A stretch of DNA of 6,362 bases, from NCBI GenBank assembly GCA_039715055.1, contig JBDLID010000160.1, positions 1-6,362 of the forward strand, given 5' to 3'. The DNA is from JBDLID01 sp039715055 (GTDB lineage Bacteria > Desulfobacterota > Desulfobulbia > Desulfobulbales > Desulfocapsaceae). The translations under genes and the position numbers were made by a program. Position 1 is the first letter of the stretch. Each line of letters opens with the position of its first letter. The notes below the pieces were generated by a model. It searched no databases. It had not been told where the DNA came from and saw nothing but the letters and a program-made list of their open reading frames with translations. Positions 5,761-6,362 of this stretch are shown here, piece by piece.

Positions 5761-6362
5761 ATGCTGAGTAAAACATTGGAAATGGCCCTGATCAGGGCGA
5801 TCAGAGAGGCCAAAAGTCATAATCATGAGTATGTCACCGTCGAGCACATGCTTTACGGACTGCTTCATGACGAGCTGGCCAGCTACATCATCAGCGGCTG
5901 TGGCGGTTCCGTCAATAATCTCAAGCAGCGACTGGAAAGCTTTTTTTCCGGTGAACTGCCGACCTTTACTTCAACCGTCCCCGGAGAACCGGCCCAGACC
6001 GTAGCCTTTAACCGGGTTCTGCAGCGGGCCGTGGCCCATGTCCAGAGCTGCGGCAAAAAGGAAGTTGACAGTGGTGATGTTCTGGCCGCTATTTTTTCCG
6101 AGGCCGAATCCCATGCCGTCTATTTCCTGGGTTCCGAAGGCATCGGCCGTATGGCGGTTGTCAACTTTATCTCCCATGTCCTGCCCGACACTGAGCTGCA
6201 GAAGGAGCCGCTACTTGAGCCGCCGTCAGCGGCAAGTGACAAGAAGGAGCGGGAAAAAGATGACAAAATCCTTGCCGAGTTTACCGTTAATCTCACCGAG
6301 CGGGCTGGCGAAGGGAAGCTTGATCCGCTGATCGGCCGTCGACGTGAGCTTGAGCGAATGAT
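5761..6362 (+). CDS. clpA: ATP-dependent Clp protease ATP-binding subunit ClpA, N-terminal part
   Basis: ClpA is a hexameric AAA+ unfoldase that threads substrates into ClpP in the cytoplasm. The window holds the first 200 codons and the gene runs off the right edge. Residues 1-140 are the Clp N domain, the ClpS docking site, with two related halves: LEMALIRAIREAKSHNHEYV (6-25) followed by TVEHMLYGLL, and FNRVLQRAVAHVQSCGKKEV (83-102) with DVLAAIFSE and VVNFISHV. A charged linker follows (about 143-169). The first ATPase domain then begins with FTVNLTERA and LDPLIGRRRELERM (188-200), just before the Walker A loop, which lies outside the window. The match to E. coli ClpA, rather than ClpB or ClpC, rests on the HVQSxG and AIFSE segments and the clpS neighbour. 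The ATG has no strong ribosome site. The element upstream separates it from clpS, which may change how the two are coexpressed. Confidence 0.95.
   Translation, partial: MLSKTLEMALIRAIREAKSHNHEYVTVEHMLYGLLHDELASYIISGCGGSVNNLKQRLESFFSGELPTFTSTVPGEPAQTVAFNRVLQRAVAHVQSCGKKEVDSGDVLAAIFSEAESHAVYFLGSEGIGRMAVVNFISHVLPDTELQKEPLLEPPSAASDKKEREKDDKILAEFTVNLTERAGEGKLDPLIGRRRELERM

Overview
The window looks like chromosomal DNA of a moderately GC-rich Gram-negative bacterium, most likely a sulfate- or sulfur-metabolising member of the Desulfobacterota (Desulfobulbales-like). That placement rests on the overall feel of the proteins, the long form of the DNA polymerase III delta subunit and the ClpS/ClpA pair; it is an inference and no marker gene settles it.

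Layout. Minus strand at the left edge: the N-terminal end of an unidentified gene (1-110), whose reading frame is interrupted at an A8 tract, and upstream of it a ten-helix EamA/DMT-type transporter (124-1020). A divergent gap (1021-1129) separates these from a plus-strand run: a large exported protein of up to 847 residues (1130-3673), overlapping by 20 bases with holA, the clamp-loader delta subunit (3654-5000). After a 207-base gap with two abutting hairpins and a weak promoter come clpS (5208-5522) and the start of clpA (5761 to the window end).

How the genes fit together. ClpS and ClpA form the N-end-rule adaptor/unfoldase pair that feeds the ClpP protease, so their adjacency is expected. 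Between them lies a 200-base element with near-perfect 13-base terminal inverted repeats, flanked on both sides by CTAG, with a nested hairpin inside. It looks like a MITE or other non-autonomous insertion that split a compact clpS-clpA operon. The left CTAG supplies the clpS stop codon.

The most interesting protein is the 847-residue one. It has an export signal, about six tandem 32-34-residue helical repeats, and a C-terminal region with a His/Cys motif pair (RGH, then GSCGG 38 residues later) that resembles caspase-like (clan CD) peptidases. It is translationally coupled to holA, although nothing suggests a shared function. No rRNA, tRNA, CRISPR array or complete insertion sequence was seen.
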